DNA of 64,000 nt from DAOUMF01 sp034408935 (lineage in GTDB: Bacteria > Chloroflexota > Dehalococcoidia > SM23-28-2 > RBG-16-64-32). Position numbers and translations under genes: made by a program. The stretch's first letter is position 1, and every line of letters begins with the position of its first letter. The stretch lies in contig DAOUMV010000012.1 in the NCBI GenBank assembly GCA_034408935.1, positions 186,001-250,000 of the forward strand, in the 5' to 3' direction. Positions 16,258 through 24,966 of the stretch are shown one piece after another. The notes under the pieces were generated by a model. It was not told the origin of the DNA and did not search any database. It saw only the letters and a program-made list of their open reading frames with translations.

Positions 16258-16689
16258 ATGGAGCACCAAGAAGCTGCAGCCATCATTAATGCTCTGGCTC
16301 AATGCCTGAGGAATGATCCAAACCAGTTTTATCAGGTGAGCGTCAGCCTGACTGGAACAAGGATACAGGCGAGCGCACCGGGTGCCACCGGCATGAGGGT
16401 TACCGCCACAGGTGGGCGTGGCGGCAATGTGGTTGGTGCCGAGTTTCGCCAGCAGGTTGGAGACATCGAAATCGATTTCGCGCATCGTCAGGCCGATGAA
16501 CACATCCGTCAGCAGATAGACGCGGCCGCCGATATCCTCTCTGCGATCTCGGCGGAACTCAAGGAACGGGCACCCGACAGGAAGAAGCTGGGAGACCGGG
16601 TAAGGCGCTTGGCAAGTCTGGCAATGCCATCCATCGTGATAGAAATCGTCAGAGTGATCTTGACGCGGAGTGTCGGGGTGGAGTTCTGA
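16258..16689 (+). CDS. Hypothetical protein between nrdR and nrdJ1
   Basis: The 143-residue protein begins MEHQEAAAIINALAQCL and has a predicted beta-rich middle (VSVSLTGTRIQASAPG, MRVTATGGRGGNVVGAEF) and a helical C-terminal half ending in a hydrophobic MPSIVIEIVRVILT stretch that could be a membrane or packing helix. I do not recognise the family. Base composition in the first half is visibly more A/T-rich than nrdR and nrdJ1, which suggests a later insertion into the operon. The start at 16258 lies 2 nt after the previous stop. Confidence 0.6.
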   Translation: MEHQEAAAIINALAQCLRNDPNQFYQVSVSLTGTRIQASAPGATGMRVTATGGRGGNVVGAEFRQQVGDIEIDFAHRQADEHIRQQIDAAADILSAISAELKERAPDRKKLGDRVRRLASLAMPSIVIEIVRVILTRSVGVEF

Positions 16690-16804
16690 ATCCGAAACAC
16701 GCCGTAACCAGAGCAGCACCCGTAACCTGGGAAGGCAGCGCAGGCAGGAAGGGCAGGCGGCGGAATCATCGGCAAGCACGATTCACGGCAGCGGAGGGGA
16801 ACCA

Positions 16805-19555
16805 GTGACAACCGAGACGAGACCGACAGCGGACACCAGAATACAGACCAGGCCCCTCATCACGCGGCGGTTCACCACCCCCGGCGTCGACCCCTACGAT
16901 GAGCTGCAGTGGGAAAGCGATCGCACGGCGGTCATCGCAGGCGCCGACGGTAAGCCCGTATTCCAGCAGGCGGGTGTGGAGTTCCCCTCCAACTGGTCGC
17001 AGAACGCCACCAACGTCGTCGCCTCCAAGTACTTCCGCGGCCCCCTCACGGATGAGGCCGCCGCCGCCCCCGGCCGCACCGCCCCCGTCCGCGAGCGCTC
17101 CGTCAGGCAGCTCATCGACCGCGTCGTCAACGGCCTCACGGACTGGGGCCGCAAGGACGGCTACTTCGTCGGCGAGGAGGAGGCCGAGGCGTTTCACGTG
17201 GAGCTGAAGCACATCCTGGTCAACCAGAAGGCCTGCTTCAACTCCCCCGTCTGGTTCAACCTCGGCATCGAGGAGAAGCCGCAGTGCTCCGCCTGCTTCA
17301 TCCTCTCCATCGAGGACTCCATGGACTCCATCCTGGAGTGGTACAGGACTGAGGGGAAGATCTTCAAGGGCGGCTCCGGCTCCGGCATCAACCTGTCGCG
17401 GCTGCGCTCGTCCAAGGAGCGGCTCACGGCGGGCGGCCTCGCCTCCGGGCCCGTGTCGTTCATGCGCGGCGCCGACGCCATCGCGGGCACGATCAAGTCG
17501 GGGGGCAAGACCCGCCGCGCCGCCAAGATGGTCGTCCTCAACGTCGACCACCCGGACATCGAGGAGTTCGTCGCCTGCAAGCCGAGGGAGGAGCGCAAGG
17601 CCTACGCCCTGGGCGAGTGCGGCTACGACGTGTCGCTGGACGGCGACGCCTGGGTCTCCATCCAGTACCAGAACGCCAACAACGCCGTCCGCGTCACCGA
17701 TGACTTCATGCGCGCCGTCGTCGAGGACAGCGAGTGGCACACCCGCTACGTCACCACCGGCGAGCCCGCCCAGACCTATCGCGCCCGCGAACTGATGCGC
17801 AAGATCGCGGAGGCCGGCTGGGAGTGCGCCGACCCCGGCATGCAGTACGACACCGTGATCAACGAGTGGCACACCTGCCCCAACAGCGGCCCCATCACCG
17901 CCTCCAACCCCTGCTCGGAGTACATGCACCTGGACAACTCGGCCTGCAACCTCGCCTCCATCAACCTGCTCGAGTTCCTCGACGACGAAGGCAACTTCGA
18001 CATCGAGGCCTACCGCCACACCTGCGCCATCATGGTCGCCGCCCAGGAGATTATCGTCTCCAACTCCTCCTACCCGACGGACGAGATCACGAAGAACGCC
18101 GACGCCTACCGCGCCCTTGGGCTGGGCTACTCCAACCTGGGAGCCCTCCTCATGTCCCTGGGCATCCCCTACGACTCCGACGATGGGCGCGCCTGGGCCG
18201 CCGCCCTGAGCGCCATCATGACCGGCCAGGCGTACGCCACCTCCGCCGCCATCGCCGCCCGCATGGGGCCCTTCGCCGGCTACGAGCGCAACCGAGAGCC
18301 GATGCTGGGCGTGATCGAGAAGCACCGTGACTACGCCTACCGAATCGATGAATCGCAAGTCCCCGCTCCGCTCGTGGCGGCGGCGCGCGCCGTCTGGGAC
18401 GAGGCGCTCGCCCTGGGACGGGAGCACGGCTACCGCAACTCCCAGGCGACCGTGCTCGCGCCCACCGGCACCATCAGCTTCATGATGGACTGCGACACCA
18501 CGGGCATCGAGCCGGACATCGCCCTGGTCAAGTACAAGACGCTGGTGGGCGGCGGCGTCATGAAGATCGTCAACAACTCCGTGCCGCGGGCTCTGCGCCA
18601 ACTAGGCTACGACGACGACACCGCCGCCGCCATCCTCGCCCACATCGACGAGACCGGCACCATCGAGGGTGCCCCCGGCCTGCACGAGGAGCACCTCCCC
18701 GTCTTCGACTGCGCATTCAAGCCGGAGAAGGGCTCCCGCACCGTCCACTGGCTGGGCCACGTGAAGATGATGGGCGCCGTCCAGCCCTTCATCTCCGGCG
18801 CCATCTCTAAGACCGTCAACATGCCGGAGGACACCACTGCCGAGGAGATCGGGGAGGTCTACGTCGAGGGGTGGAAGCATGGCCTCAAGGCGCTGGCCAT
18901 CTACCGCGACGGCTCCAAGCGGGCCCAGGTGCTGAGCACGAAGAAGGAGCAGCGGGCCGGGGAGAGCGATGGCTTCCACCCGATCCGGCGGCGGCTGCCC
19001 GCGACCCGCACCTCCACCACCCACAAGTTCTCCATCGAGGGGCACGAGGGATACATCACCGCCGGGATGTACGAGGACGGCTCCCCCGGCGAGATCTTCG
19101 TCACGATGGCCAAGGAGGGCTCCACACTCTCCGGCATGCTGGACGCCTTCGCCACCTCCATCTCCCTCACCCTCCAGTACGGCGTGCCGTTGCGCGACAT
19201 GGTGAACAAGTTCTCCCACATGCGGTTCGAGCCCTCCGGCCGCACCGAGAACGCCGAGATCCCGGTTGCCCAGTCCATCGTGGACTACATCTTCCGCTGG
19301 CTGGCCTCCCAGTTCCTGAGCGAGGAGGAGAAGGAGGAGTTCGGCGTCCTCTCCCCGGCCGTCAAGGCCAAGCTGATGGCCCAGGAGTACGAACCACCGG
19401 TGTCCGCCGGAAACGGCGGCCTCCTGCCGGGCCAGGGCCACGGCAACGGCGGCCAGAGCGACGCCCCGCCCTGCTCCAACTGCGGCTGGATCATGAGCCG
19501 CTGCGGCACCTGCTACCGCTGCGACAACTGCGGCACGACGAGCGGCTGCGGTTAG
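16805..19555 (+). CDS. nrdJ: Class II (adenosylcobalamin-dependent) ribonucleotide reductase NrdJ1
   Basis: NrdJ reduces ribonucleotides to deoxyribonucleotides using adenosylcobalamin. The GTG start at 16805 follows GGAGG by 7 nt and gives 916 residues. Motifs in order: FNSPVWFNLG and the CSACF segment, FKGGSGSGINLSRLRS, the finger-loop region NPCSEYMHLDNSACNLASINLL, PTGTISFMMDCDTTGIEPDIALV, a TSCPD domain (THKFSIEGHEGYITAGMYEDGSPGEIFVTMAKEGSTLSGMLD, residues split over the C-terminal third) and a C-terminal zinc ribbon/redox tail CSNCGWIMSRCGTC.RCDNCG. It is the last gene of the nrdR operon and probably under NrdR control. A second NrdJ lies at 22566. Confidence 0.95.
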   Translation: MTTETRPTADTRIQTRPLITRRFTTPGVDPYDELQWESDRTAVIAGADGKPVFQQAGVEFPSNWSQNATNVVASKYFRGPLTDEAAAAPGRTAPVRERSVRQLIDRVVNGLTDWGRKDGYFVGEEEAEAFHVELKHILVNQKACFNSPVWFNLGIEEKPQCSACFILSIEDSMDSILEWYRTEGKIFKGGSGSGINLSRLRSSKERLTAGGLASGPVSFMRGADAIAGTIKSGGKTRRAAKMVVLNVDHPDIEEFVACKPREERKAYALGECGYDVSLDGDAWVSIQYQNANNAVRVTDDFMRAVVEDSEWHTRYVTTGEPAQTYRARELMRKIAEAGWECADPGMQYDTVINEWHTCPNSGPITASNPCSEYMHLDNSACNLASINLLEFLDDEGNFDIEAYRHTCAIMVAAQEIIVSNSSYPTDEITKNADAYRALGLGYSNLGALLMSLGIPYDSDDGRAWAAALSAIMTGQAYATSAAIAARMGPFAGYERNREPMLGVIEKHRDYAYRIDESQVPAPLVAAARAVWDEALALGREHGYRNSQATVLAPTGTISFMMDCDTTGIEPDIALVKYKTLVGGGVMKIVNNSVPRALRQLGYDDDTAAAILAHIDETGTIEGAPGLHEEHLPVFDCAFKPEKGSRTVHWLGHVKMMGAVQPFISGAISKTVNMPEDTTAEEIGEVYVEGWKHGLKALAIYRDGSKRAQVLSTKKEQRAGESDGFHPIRRRLPATRTSTTHKFSIEGHEGYITAGMYEDGSPGEIFVTMAKEGSTLSGMLDAFATSISLTLQYGVPLRDMVNKFSHMRFEPSGRTENAEIPVAQSIVDYIFRWLASQFLSEEEKEEFGVLSPAVKAKLMAQEYEPPVSAGNGGLLPGQGHGNGGQSDAPPCSNCGWIMSRCGTCYRCDNCGTTSGCG

Positions 19556-19582
19556 CCTAGCCAACCCTCCCTTTGGGCAGGG

Positions 19583-19617
19583 GAGGCGCCCTCGCAAGGG
19601 GAGCGCCTCTTCTGTCT
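19583..19617 (+). terminator. Intrinsic terminator after nrdJ1
   Basis: GAGGCGC (19583-19589) pairs with GCGCCTC (19603-19609), with further CC/GG pairing inside, followed by TTCTGTCT. It starts 27 nt after the nrdJ1 stop. The rest of the gap up to 19834 shows no gene; a weak TTGACC near 19758 might belong to the next gene. Confidence 0.7.
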
Positions 19618-19834
19618 CTGCCGCCACGCCGTAGCTGTGCAGATACAGTTCTGCCTCTCAGCGCCGCCGGCGCGCCGGGATCTGCCGGGTGACTACAAAT
19701 CGCGGCAGGTGACCATCGCGTGGCTACAGAAGAGCCCTGCCTCGCGACTGCGTAACGATTGACCCACGGCCGGCGTCACAACCATCGGACACACCGTGCC
19801 ACCTTTCGGGCTAGTAGAGGAAGACAAGTCGCGC

Positions 19835-21280
19835 ATGGATTCGCCGAAGTCGACATCCAGGCTTCATTCGCTGTCCTCCGTGAAGGGGAGGATCATAGTC
19901 GGCTTCGGCCTGCTGGTAGTCGCTCTGGTCGCCGTTGTCGCGTGCTCGGCCTGGCTGGCGCGGAAACATCAGGCCAACCTAGACGAGATGGAGCAGTACA
20001 CGGCTGTCGCCGACTTGCTGCAGGACGCGCAGATCGGCTCTGGTACGACAGCCACATTCCTCTACGGATATGTCACCACGGGGAACGAGGAGCTGTTGCC
20101 CACGATCAACGCCAGCCTCGCCATGTCCGACGCGAACATCGGTGAGGCCCTGGCCCGGGAGACGGCGCGAGATGGTGCGCTGGTGGCGGACCTGACGGCG
20201 ATCAAGACCACCCGTTCCACGCTGACCGCAGGCACGCACGAGATGGTGAGCCTGGTAAAGGCCGGCGAGGTGGACGCGGCAGCCGCCATGCTGGAAGCCA
20301 CGGCGCCGGGCTACAGCGAGTGGGTCCTTCAGCTCACCTCCGCCGTGAAATACGAGCAGGAGCAGGCATCGGCCCTGAAGAGCCAAGCGGACCGGGCGGG
20401 CGACCTCGCCTTCTGGCTTCTTGTGATATCTGGAGCCACCGGGGCGAGCTTCGGGCTGGCCGCGTCGGTCTTCATCGCCCGCTCCATCCTGAAGCCGTTG
20501 TCATCGCTAGAGTTGACCGCACGCGCCGTGGCCGCCGGCAACATGGACGCGCGATCCGATACGAGAGGCCCACGTGAACTGGAACACCTGGGCACGACCC
20601 TCAACTCCATGATCGCCACCGTGCAACAGCGGACGGACGAACTGCAGTTGGCCAACGAGGAGTTGCAGGAGCGCTACCGCCAGTTGGTGGACGCACGCGC
20701 CGAGGCTGCCGCCGACGCGCTCACTGGTCTGGGGAACCACAGGGCTTTCCATCTGAGAATCAGCGAGGAGATCGGTCGCGCTGCAGAAATCGGGGCCACG
20801 GTCGGCCTCATAATGCTAGACATCGATGGCTTCAAAGCGGTCAATGACTCGCAGGGACACCTGGTAGGCGACGATGTCCTCCGCGGTGTGGCGCATTCCC
20901 TGGCGCGTGCGGTGGGGCGAGAGGATGCCTATCGCTACGGCGGAGACGAGTTCGTGGTGATCGTGCCAGCGGGCGATCGCCAGAAGACTGCCCGGATTGC
21001 GGAAGCTCTCCGCCACGCCGTGGCTGGAGGAGCAAACGGCGGCGAGGGGCAAGTGACGATCAGCCTGGGCATCGCCTCCTTCCCGGAGACTGCTGGCTCG
21101 GCCGAGGAGCTCGTCTACGGAGCTGACGCGGCCATGTACTGGGCCAAGTCTGCCGGCAAGAACCGCGTCGGCGACTGGAGCGAGCTAGCCAAGACGGCCG
21201 CCTCAGACGGTGCGACGTCGGCGACTGAGCCACGCGAGGGCTCCGTAACCCCCAGGATCCCTACTGGTCACAGAACGTGA
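19835..21280 (+). CDS. Membrane-bound diguanylate cyclase (HAMP-GGDEF)
   Basis: The 481-residue sensor has a membrane helix (about 20-40), an extracytoplasmic helical domain resembling a four-helix-bundle ligand domain (about 41-185), a second helix (about 190-212), a HAMP domain with a following coiled coil (ELQLANEELQERYRQLVDARAEA), and a GGDEF domain with an intact GGDEF signature at 369-373. It should make c-di-GMP. The position of the inhibitory RxxD site, five residues before GGDEF, reads VGRE, so product inhibition by that site is not expected. The ATG at 19835 is preferred over an upstream GTG because GAGGAAG lies ahead of it. Confidence 0.85.
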   Translation: MDSPKSTSRLHSLSSVKGRIIVGFGLLVVALVAVVACSAWLARKHQANLDEMEQYTAVADLLQDAQIGSGTTATFLYGYVTTGNEELLPTINASLAMSDANIGEALARETARDGALVADLTAIKTTRSTLTAGTHEMVSLVKAGEVDAAAAMLEATAPGYSEWVLQLTSAVKYEQEQASALKSQADRAGDLAFWLLVISGATGASFGLAASVFIARSILKPLSSLELTARAVAAGNMDARSDTRGPRELEHLGTTLNSMIATVQQRTDELQLANEELQERYRQLVDARAEAAADALTGLGNHRAFHLRISEEIGRAAEIGATVGLIMLDIDGFKAVNDSQGHLVGDDVLRGVAHSLARAVGREDAYRYGGDEFVVIVPAGDRQKTARIAEALRHAVAGGANGGEGQVTISLGIASFPETAGSAEELVYGADAAMYWAKSAGKNRVGDWSELAKTAASDGATSATEPREGSVTPRIPTGHRT

Positions 21281-21307
21281 CCACGTAGCCGCAGCCGCGG
21301 CAGAACG

Positions 21308-22453
21308 CTACAGCCGCCGCAGCCTCGGTCGGGGGAGACGGGCCCGCAGGTACTCCGCCAGGGCCTTCACGTAGCGGGCACCGCTCTGACGCACCATGTA
21401 GTGCCCCCGCTCGCTGTGCCAGAAGCCGGCGCTGCGGCCTATCTCCGCCAGGACATCCGCCATCTTCTCCTGAGAGAAGTCGTCGCCGCTCCGGCACAGC
21501 TCCAGCACGTCCGGCAGTATCTGGTGCAGGGCCCCCGCCCCCAACGCCTTCTGGATCACGTACTCCTGCGGCTGTTCAAAGGCGCTCTGCCATCGCTCGC
21601 GCGCCGCGCGCCAGTAGTTCAGGAGCAACTTCCCCGCCTCTTCGTCCGTCAGCCGCTTGACGAAGCTGTCCCGCACCATCGGGTCGAGGGAGGAGACCAT
21701 CCCGTGCTGCCGCATCAGGTGATGGGGCCGCCGCTTCTCGCCGGGCATGATGATGGTGCCGTACCAGGGGCTCGACGGATCGCTGTTGAGGACGTCACAC
21801 AGCTTGGTGGCGCGGGCTCGCAGGTAGTTCCGCTCCCCCTCCCGCTCCAGCAGGCTGGCGCCCTCGGTCTCCCGCATCGTCAGGAGGTGACGGTCCACGA
21901 CGTCCGTGGGCACGCCCTTCTGGCGAGTGTTGATGACGTGGAAGTAGCGCATCTCCTCGTAGGCGTCGATCCCCTCCACGACGGTCACGGGCAGGGGGTA
22001 GTCCGCCACCCACTTGGCCTTGTCCTTGATGAGCGCCCGCTCCAGGCCGAACAGCCGATGCTGACCGTCCACCACCCACATCGTCACCCCGGGCGGAATC
22101 GTCAGCATCCCCGGCTCGCCGCCGCCACCATCCATCCCCACCGGCTCAAACGTAGCCTGGTCCGGCTGCCGGAGGCACAGCAGGAGCGAGGTAGGCACCA
22201 CGCCTTCCTCCTCTCGCATGTAGACGGACATCCGACGCAGGCGCGACGGCGTGAGCGGCCGCTGGTACCCCTCACGGTTATCGTGGCGATATGTATCCGG
22301 GCGACAGCGCCCCAGGAGCTCTCGCAACGGCACTACCGTGGAATACAGGTTTACGTCCGACCGCTTCTGGCGGAACCGCAGCGCGAACGTACGCAGCGCC
22401 TCCCGGGAGGCGGCCTGCCGGGCCTGCTCAAGGATCGCGGTGGAGGATGTCAT
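21308..22453 (-). CDS. DGQHR-domain protein (DndB-like), orphan
   Basis: A 381-residue protein with the DGQHR signature at 129-133 (WVVDGQHRLFGL) followed by the typical NTRQKGVPTDVVDRHLL segment. Related proteins include DndB, the regulator of phosphorothioate DNA modification, and DpdB-type proteins of 7-deazaguanine DNA modification. The remaining sequence contains a long helical C-terminal region. None of the dnd or dpd partners is nearby, so it is a solitary gene whose role is unknown. It diverges from nrdJ2 and has its own promoter in the shared AT-rich gap. Confidence 0.8.
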   Translation of the reverse strand: MTSSTAILEQARQAASREALRTFALRFRQKRSDVNLYSTVVPLRELLGRCRPDTYRHDNREGYQRPLTPSRLRRMSVYMREEEGVVPTSLLLCLRQPDQATFEPVGMDGGGGEPGMLTIPPGVTMWVVDGQHRLFGLERALIKDKAKWVADYPLPVTVVEGIDAYEEMRYFHVINTRQKGVPTDVVDRHLLTMRETEGASLLEREGERNYLRARATKLCDVLNSDPSSPWYGTIIMPGEKRRPHHLMRQHGMVSSLDPMVRDSFVKRLTDEEAGKLLLNYWRAARERWQSAFEQPQEYVIQKALGAGALHQILPDVLELCRSGDDFSQEKMADVLAEIGRSAGFWHSERGHYMVRQSGARYVKALAEYLRARLPRPRLRRL

Positions 22454-22487
22454 TGGCCTCTCCTATCTCTAGGCATGCTTCGATAAA

Positions 22488-22515
22488 ATCATAAACCACA
22501 TAAGCGTTTTGTTAA
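22488..22515 (-). promoter_or_regulatory. Promoter of the DGQHR gene
   Basis: On the minus strand TTAACA (22510-22515), 16 nt, TATGAT (22488-22493), about 35 nt before the start codon. The gap 22454-22565 is AT-rich compared with its surroundings and serves both divergent genes. Confidence 0.6.
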
Positions 22516-22543
22516 TATTTAAGCTCGGCGCCCGCCCCGCCGA

Positions 22544-22552
22544 TGCTATACT
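22544..22552 (+). promoter_or_regulatory. Extended -10 of nrdJ2, possible leaderless start
   Basis: TGCTATACT (22544-22552) with no clear -35. The expected transcription start at about 22558-22560 falls on the in-frame GTG at 22557 and only 6-8 nt before ATG 22566, and no Shine-Dalgarno is seen, so the mRNA may be leaderless. No NrdR box of good quality was found here. Confidence 0.5.
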
Positions 22553-22565
22553 GAGGGTGACAACG

Positions 22566-24944
22566 ATGACTATACGCCAACCCAGCGGTAGAGCCAAGAT
22601 ACCCCTCTCCGACAACGCACGCGTTGTCCTGGAGCGTCGCTATTTGGCCAAGGACGCCGAGGGGCGCCCAGCGGAGACGCCGGAGGAGATGTTCCGTCGC
22701 GTCGCCCGCAACATCGCCCAGGCGGAGCTCCTCTACGAACCCCCGGAGGGCTCCGACTCCGCCGCCCACTGGGAAGAGCGTTTCTATCAGCTCATGGCCC
22801 GGCTGGAGTTCCTCCCCAACTCGCCCACCCTCATGAACGCCGGCCGCGACCTCCAGCAGCTCTCCGCCTGCTTCGTCCTGCCGGTGCCGGACAGCATCGA
22901 GGGCATCTTCCAGGCCATCAAGGACACCGCCCGCATCCACCAATCCGGCGGCGGCACCGGCTTCGCCTTCTCCCGCCTGCGGCCCGAGGGCGACCGAGTT
23001 CAGTCCACGATGGGCGTGGCCTCCGGCCCCGTCTCCTTCCTCAGGGTGTTCGACGCCGCAACCGAGGCGATCAAGCAGGGCGGCACCCGCCGGGGCGCCA
23101 ACATGGGCATCCTCGCCGTCACCCACCCCGACATCGAACAGTTCATCGCCCTCAAGAGCGATATGCGCACCCTCACCAACTTCAACATCTCGGTGGCCGT
23201 CAGCGAGGAGTTCATGCGCGCCGTCGAGGACGACGCGGAGTACGAGCTGATAAATCCTCGCAGCGGTGAGGTGGCCGGCCGCCGCCGCGCCCGCCACATC
23301 TTCGACATGCTCGTGGCCAACGCCTGGCGCAACGGCGACCCCGGCATCGTCTTCATCGACCGCATCAACCGAGACAACCCCACCCCCAACCTGGGCGACA
23401 TCGAGGCCACCAACCCCTGCGGCGAGCAGCCCCTCCTCCCCTACGAGTCCTGCGTCCTCGGCTCCCTCAACCTGGCCCGCTTCGCGAAGGGAGGCAACAC
23501 CAAGCGCCGCCTGGACTGGAGACGCCTGGCGGAGGTCATCCCCCAGTGCGTCCGCTTCCTGGACGACATCATCGACGTGAACCGCTACCCCATCCCGGAG
23601 ATCGAGGAGGCCACCAGGCTCACGCGCAAGATCGGCCTGGGCGTCATGGGCTGGCACGACACCCTCGTCCAGCTCCGCATCCCTTACGACTCCGAGGAGG
23701 CGCTGGCTCTGGGCGAGGAGGTGATGCGCTTCGTGCAGGAGAAGGCGAACGAGGCCTCCCTTACCCTGGGACAGGAGCGCGGCCCCTTCCCGGCGTTCGA
23801 GAGGTCCCGCTACGATCCCGATTCCCCCTACCGCAACTCCACTCGCACCACCGTGGCGCCCACCGGCACCCTGTCGATCATCGCCGACTGCTCCTCCGGC
23901 GTGGAACCGCTATTCGCCCTCGCCTTCACCCGCCAGCACTACCTGGACGCCAAGGACCCCGGCAAGCTGAGCCAGCTCACGGAGGCCAACCGGCACTTCG
24001 TCCAGGCAGCGAAAGCGGAGCGGTTCCACTCGAGCGACCTGATGGATCACCTAGCGGCCGGCGGCAGCCTGCACGATCGCCCCGAGGCACCGGAGTGGGC
24101 CAAGCGGGTGTTCGTCACCGCGCACGAGATCACCCCCGAGTGGCACGTGCGCATGCAGGCCGCCTTCCAGCGCCACACCGATAACGCCGTCTCCAAGACG
24201 ATCAACTTCCCCTTCTCCGCCACCGAGGCCGACGTCGCCGCCGCCTACTGGCTCGCCTACCGCGAGGGCTGCAAGGGGATCACCATCTACCGCGAGGGCT
24301 CCCGCGAGTACTCCGTCCTCTCGCACGCCGCCGTCAACGTCAAGGGCCCCGAGCAGGAGACGGAGGAGGCGCTGCGGGAGATCGAGGGCAGGATAGCCGC
24401 CGCCGTGGAGCGCCCTCAGCCCTACCGCCAGCGCCTGCCCGACGAGCGCCGCTCCGTCACCCACAAGTTCCAGGTGGGCGACCAGGAGGGCTACATCACC
24501 GTCGGCCTGTACGACGACGGCCGCCCCGGCGAGATCTTCGTCAAGATCGCCAAGGAGGGCTCGACCGTGTCCGGCCTCATGGACGCCGTTGCCCTCCTCA
24601 CCTCCGTCACGCTCCAGTACGGGGTGCCCGTCCAGAACCTGTCGCGCAAGCTGAAGAACACCCGCTTCGAGCCCTACGGCCGCACCAACAACCCGGACAT
24701 CCCCTGGGCGACGTCGATTGTGGACTACGTGTTCCGCTGGCTGGAGCGCAAGTTCTCGCCCGAGTCCGCCGCGGCCGACGCCTCCTCCCACGCGACGGAG
24801 GCAGGGGCGGTTCGCGAACCGCCCCTACAGGGGACGCACCAGTCAGAAGTGACCGGCCTGGGCTGCCCGGACTGCGGCGCCCTGCTGGTATACCAGGAGG
24901 GCTGCCTGGTCTGCCGCTCCTGCGGGTACAACAGGTGCGGGTAG
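22566..24944 (+). CDS. nrdJ: Second class II ribonucleotide reductase NrdJ2
   Basis: A paralogue of NrdJ1 with 792 residues. It has a reductase core (LEFLPNSPTLMNAG, QLSACFVLPVPDSIEGIF, GGGTGFAFSRLRPEG, TNPCGEQPLLPYESCVLGSLNL, APTGTLSIIADCSSGVEPLF), a TSCPD domain (VTHKFQVGDQEGYITVGLYDDG onward) and a C-terminal zinc-ribbon tail CPDCGALLVYQEGCLVCRSCG. The linker between the TSCPD domain and the ribbon contains a dispersed palindrome translated as VREPPLQG. It is shorter than NrdJ1 and closer to the common bacterial vitamin B12-dependent form. GTG 22557 is an alternative start. Confidence 0.94.
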   Translation: MTIRQPSGRAKIPLSDNARVVLERRYLAKDAEGRPAETPEEMFRRVARNIAQAELLYEPPEGSDSAAHWEERFYQLMARLEFLPNSPTLMNAGRDLQQLSACFVLPVPDSIEGIFQAIKDTARIHQSGGGTGFAFSRLRPEGDRVQSTMGVASGPVSFLRVFDAATEAIKQGGTRRGANMGILAVTHPDIEQFIALKSDMRTLTNFNISVAVSEEFMRAVEDDAEYELINPRSGEVAGRRRARHIFDMLVANAWRNGDPGIVFIDRINRDNPTPNLGDIEATNPCGEQPLLPYESCVLGSLNLARFAKGGNTKRRLDWRRLAEVIPQCVRFLDDIIDVNRYPIPEIEEATRLTRKIGLGVMGWHDTLVQLRIPYDSEEALALGEEVMRFVQEKANEASLTLGQERGPFPAFERSRYDPDSPYRNSTRTTVAPTGTLSIIADCSSGVEPLFALAFTRQHYLDAKDPGKLSQLTEANRHFVQAAKAERFHSSDLMDHLAAGGSLHDRPEAPEWAKRVFVTAHEITPEWHVRMQAAFQRHTDNAVSKTINFPFSATEADVAAAYWLAYREGCKGITIYREGSREYSVLSHAAVNVKGPEQETEEALREIEGRIAAAVERPQPYRQRLPDERRSVTHKFQVGDQEGYITVGLYDDGRPGEIFVKIAKEGSTVSGLMDAVALLTSVTLQYGVPVQNLSRKLKNTRFEPYGRTNNPDIPWATSIVDYVFRWLERKFSPESAAADASSHATEAGAVREPPLQGTHQSEVTGLGCPDCGALLVYQEGCLVCRSCGYNRCG
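24804..24825 (+). repeat. 22-bp perfect palindrome inside nrdJ2 linker
   Basis: GGGGCGGTTCG (24804-24814) is followed directly by its exact reverse complement (24815-24825), then TACA. This sequence is familiar as a dispersed repeat in Chloroflexota and other metagenomic genomes, usually intergenic. Here it is in frame within the coding region of nrdJ2 and reads AVREPPL in the linker before the zinc ribbon, so the insertion seems to have been tolerated. Confidence 0.7.
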
Positions 24945-24966
24945 AGGTTGGTGGTCATATGCCAGC

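Noticed and set aside
16690..16804. Cobalamin riboswitch upstream of a B12-dependent reductase
   Set aside because: No B12-box-like conserved segment or suitable multi-stem structure is seen before nrdJ1, nrdR or nrdJ2.
16766..18601. Very long (about 610 codons) open frame antisense to nrdJ1
   Set aside because: Composition (Gly, Val, Ala, His, Asp-rich) is that of a codon-position shadow in GC-rich DNA; the plus strand gene is certain.
22454..22565. NrdR boxes upstream of nrdJ2
   Set aside because: The best candidate (CTATCTCTAG at 22463-22472) misses a core position and has no partner 31-32 bp away.
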